DNA of 64,000 bases from Certhia americana (Eukaryota > Chordata > Aves > Passeriformes > Certhiidae): contig CM031878.1 of the NCBI GenBank assembly GCA_018697195.1, positions 37,952,874 to 38,016,873 on the forward strand, in the 5' to 3' direction. This document shows positions 61,612 through 64,000 of the stretch, one piece after another; the stretch's first letter is position 1, and each line of letters begins with the position of its first letter. The notes beneath the pieces were generated by a model. The model worked only from the letters and a program-made list of their open reading frames with translations. It was not told the DNA's origin and did not search any database. A program made the translations under genes and the position numbers.

Positions 61612-62938
61612 CTGTAAGAAATATGAAGGACAACTATTTTCTTCTTGTACAATTACTGAGAACTTATTTTGAAAATGTAGCAGACATTTAAAAACGTGAC
61701 TTTTTTGAATACTTGAATGGATACACACACCAACCTTAAGCAGCAAATCATTAAGGCAAACATTATTAAAAATAGATATAATAGACCTCACCAAAAAAAA
61801 TAGAGAACAAAAGGCCTTTATTTTTGTCATTACAAAGTAGACCTTTATTTCAGTTGTTTCCATATTCTCTGTAAAACTCATTCAAATTAAGGGAGGTGCT
61901 TTTGTACGTACAGGCTAGTAAATACATGTTAATGGGACAAAAACACATCTTCTAGTTTTGTCAGTCTCATTTATATGAGACTGTTTGTGACTTCAGATAT
62001 CACTTAGAGATACTTATAAGAAAAAAGCCACCTCCAGCTCAGAGGACTCAAATATAGCCAGCTGACCAAGTCATGCAGAAGAAAGTAAACCATTAAGATT
62101 CCTGCCTTTCTGTTTCAGCTGTACTACAACTTCCACCACCATGGCTTCTAATGACTTAGACAGAGCAGGCACTGCGTAGAAGATAACTGGAGACTTAGCA
62201 GTGGCTAAGGAATCAGCTGGGTGTGCTGAAAAGATCTGCTGAAAGACAGGAAGCTTTGTGCCTCACTGACAGGACTCTTAGGCACATCTTACTGTGTAAG
62301 TAGTAACCCTGGAAGAACCATTTTTCAGGGAGACTCCTCTGTCTGGTACTTTCCTGAGGTGCACCATTACTGTTTTTCTGTTGGACAACACACCATCAGT
62401 AGGGGGCCACAGACACTCTTGAAGACACACTCTGTTTTCTGTGTTATTAAACAGCTCTTATTCCATCTGCTGACATTTCCAACACATGTGCATTTCCCTT
62501 TGCAACCAAACTATTGGAAGAACACTAGCCTGTGCCACTGTTGACAGCCATTATGTATACCTCATTATGATACTAGCAAGTGAATTCAACTCTAATATGG
62601 AAGGATTTGCAATGTTAGGAATCCTGCCCGTAAGGTTCTATGTTTAAGATCACAGACATCATTCCTTTACCTAAAGAAATACTGCATGCTGTAGCTCACC
62701 TCACATGGGTACACTCTCAGAATCTCTTCCAACACCACTTACCCCATCTTACATGTTAAATGCCAATTTATCACTACTATCATGCCACAGTGTCAAGCTA
62801 TCAGAAACCAGTGACGCTCAAATCAAAACACAGCCCCTAAGGGAAAGGCTCTGAAGTGCTAACCATTTAAAAACACATTGTGGAAAGCCAGCATTTTTCA
62901 GCTGCTATGACCAAGGAAACATTTGATTTTTCCCTCAC
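61612..62938 (-). other. PTCH1: PTCH1 intron 3
   Basis: 1,327 bases, GTGAGG...CAG. It has a small hairpin at 61962-61983 (9-base arms around TTAT); otherwise nothing recognised. Confidence 0.85.
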
Positions 62939-63128
62939 CTGTTGTACATATAGACATGTACTCTGCTGGCCTGAAGCGCAGACTCAAGGTGCTGTCGGAG
63001 TGCTTCTGTTGTTAGTACGTTAGCACCATCTTCCTGTGGAGTCTGGATCATGAGCTGGGGGTTGAACATGGCCTCTTCACCAATCTTCTGCCGTGTGTAA
63101 TTTAACTCCCGACTCACTCGTCCACCAA
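62939..63128 (-). CDS. PTCH1: PTCH1 exon 3 (ECD1 start)
   Basis: This exon is 190 bases and begins in the second base of a valine codon. It encodes the start of the first extracellular domain, just after TM1 (human residues about 132-195). It opens with [20 protein letters not shown], continues with the [10 protein letters not shown] segment, and ends VHVYMYN plus two bases of an arginine codon. The acceptor ends ..cag and the donor is AG|GTGAGG. Compared with the human protein there are only conservative changes, such as QEDG for KEEG and E for D in the HLESALQ segment. Length and phase match my recollection of human exon 3, which supports the boundaries. Confidence 0.96.
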
Positions 63129-63872
63129 CTGATGGATAAACATTAAGCACTTTGCATTAGCCAGTACCTGCTTATTCTGCATTCTCTTGATGAGCACTCT
63201 CCAGTCAGAAAACCCTGACTATGTGCAGAGCCTATTCTTTTTCAAACTGATCACAGTGTAACTCAAAAACTAAGAACAGCTTTTAGTATATCTGGAAAAA
63301 AACCCCACATTCCTCATTACAATACCTTTATTGCTACTGTACTGAAACATGGATGCATAAACTGGAGCCTCTGTTTTTTCTACATTATAACCAATATCCC
63401 ATGTGTAAAAATTTAAAAAAAAGAAGAGGAAGAAAAAAGGGAAAACTGGATCTAGTGGACCTGAAGAAATACTATGTTACGCTTGTGTAAACAGTGTGCT
63501 CCAAAAGCACATTTCTAGATAAATGGCTTTAATTTACACTCTTCGACTAAATTATTTGGCAAGATAGAAGGCAAATGTTTCTCTTTGGTTTAAAAAAAAA
63601 AAAAAAAAAAAAAAGGAGAAGGGAAAGAGTAGGTGAGCAGAAGTATTTCTTTCAGCCTTAAATAAAAAAAGAAAAAATGCCAACATCATAGAAAGAGACG
63701 CAGAGCGATGCAGTTTGAGTGAAGCAGAAAGCTCTGTCTACAGCTAATTTACCCCTGTGGCCCAGTACCTGGCTTAACATGTTGTGATGCAGGAGGTTGT
63801 ACATGTGCAACATCTGTTTCTAAACCCACATGAACCAAACAGTGTGCTCCATATTAAAACATGGTGAGAGAA

Positions 63873-63903
<31 letters not shown>

Positions 63904-64000
63904 TAAAAATAGGTGAAGGGAGACGTTGGAGTCGACAGGCTCTAGAGGGAGCCATACACAATTTGCCTTGCCAGAAAACATTGCATTAAGAATGGAAAAC
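63129..64000 (-). other. PTCH1: PTCH1 intron 2, partial
   Basis: The intron continues beyond the right edge; exon 2 was not found before the end. It contains two A runs (about 63590-63614 and 63870-63894), both possible retroposon tails or simple repeats. Confidence 0.85.

Overview
The window is vertebrate DNA, almost certainly from a bird and probably a passerine. The evidence is several CR1 LINE fragments with the avian ATTCTATGA-type 3' tail, a solo LTR of a type I associate with passerines, and a single intron-rich gene whose protein is unmistakably the Hedgehog receptor Patched-1. PTCH1 is Z-linked in chicken, so chromosome Z is the likely origin; that is inference from known synteny.

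Right-hand two thirds (about 19.1-64.0 kb, minus strand): PTCH1 from inside intron 2 to the 3' end. I could place 21 coding exons (exons 3-23 in human numbering) with their splice sites, 3,935 coding bases in all. Nineteen of the 21 have the length I recall for the human exon. Exon 14 is one codon shorter and exon 23 four codons shorter. Every intron is GT-AG and the reading frame stays open across all junctions. Exons 1 and 2 (N-terminus and TM1) lie beyond the right end. The stop codon is at 23802-23804. It is followed by a 3'UTR of about 4.7 kb, with two early AATAAA hexamers at 23.3-23.5 kb and a distal one at 19,138.

The encoded protein is a 12-pass RND-family membrane protein. It has two large extracellular domains (exons 2-9 and 15-18), a sterol-sensing domain (exons 9-13), a long cytoplasmic loop with a PPxY motif (exons 13-15), and a cytoplasmic tail with a second PPxY (exons 22-23). 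The charged residues of the TM4 GxxxDD motif and the TM10 GxxxE motif are intact, so nothing suggests a pseudogene.

Left-hand third (1-19.1 kb): intergenic sequence downstream of PTCH1, with no protein gene I can support. It holds a complete solo LTR with its target-site duplication (1.2-1.9 kb), CR1 fragments at 2.5-2.9, 10.1-12.4, 14.7-15.0 and 15.3-16.1 kb, and small inverted repeats. In mammals FANCC lies beyond PTCH1 on this side, but I see none of its coding exons here.

I found no undescribed multi-gene system. The best leads are regulatory or structural: a perfect GLI consensus site in the largest intron, a MIR/L2-like ancient retroposon inside the 3'UTR, paired palindromes next to exon 13, a nested inverted repeat and several perfect short hairpins, and an exon-like block just downstream of the gene.
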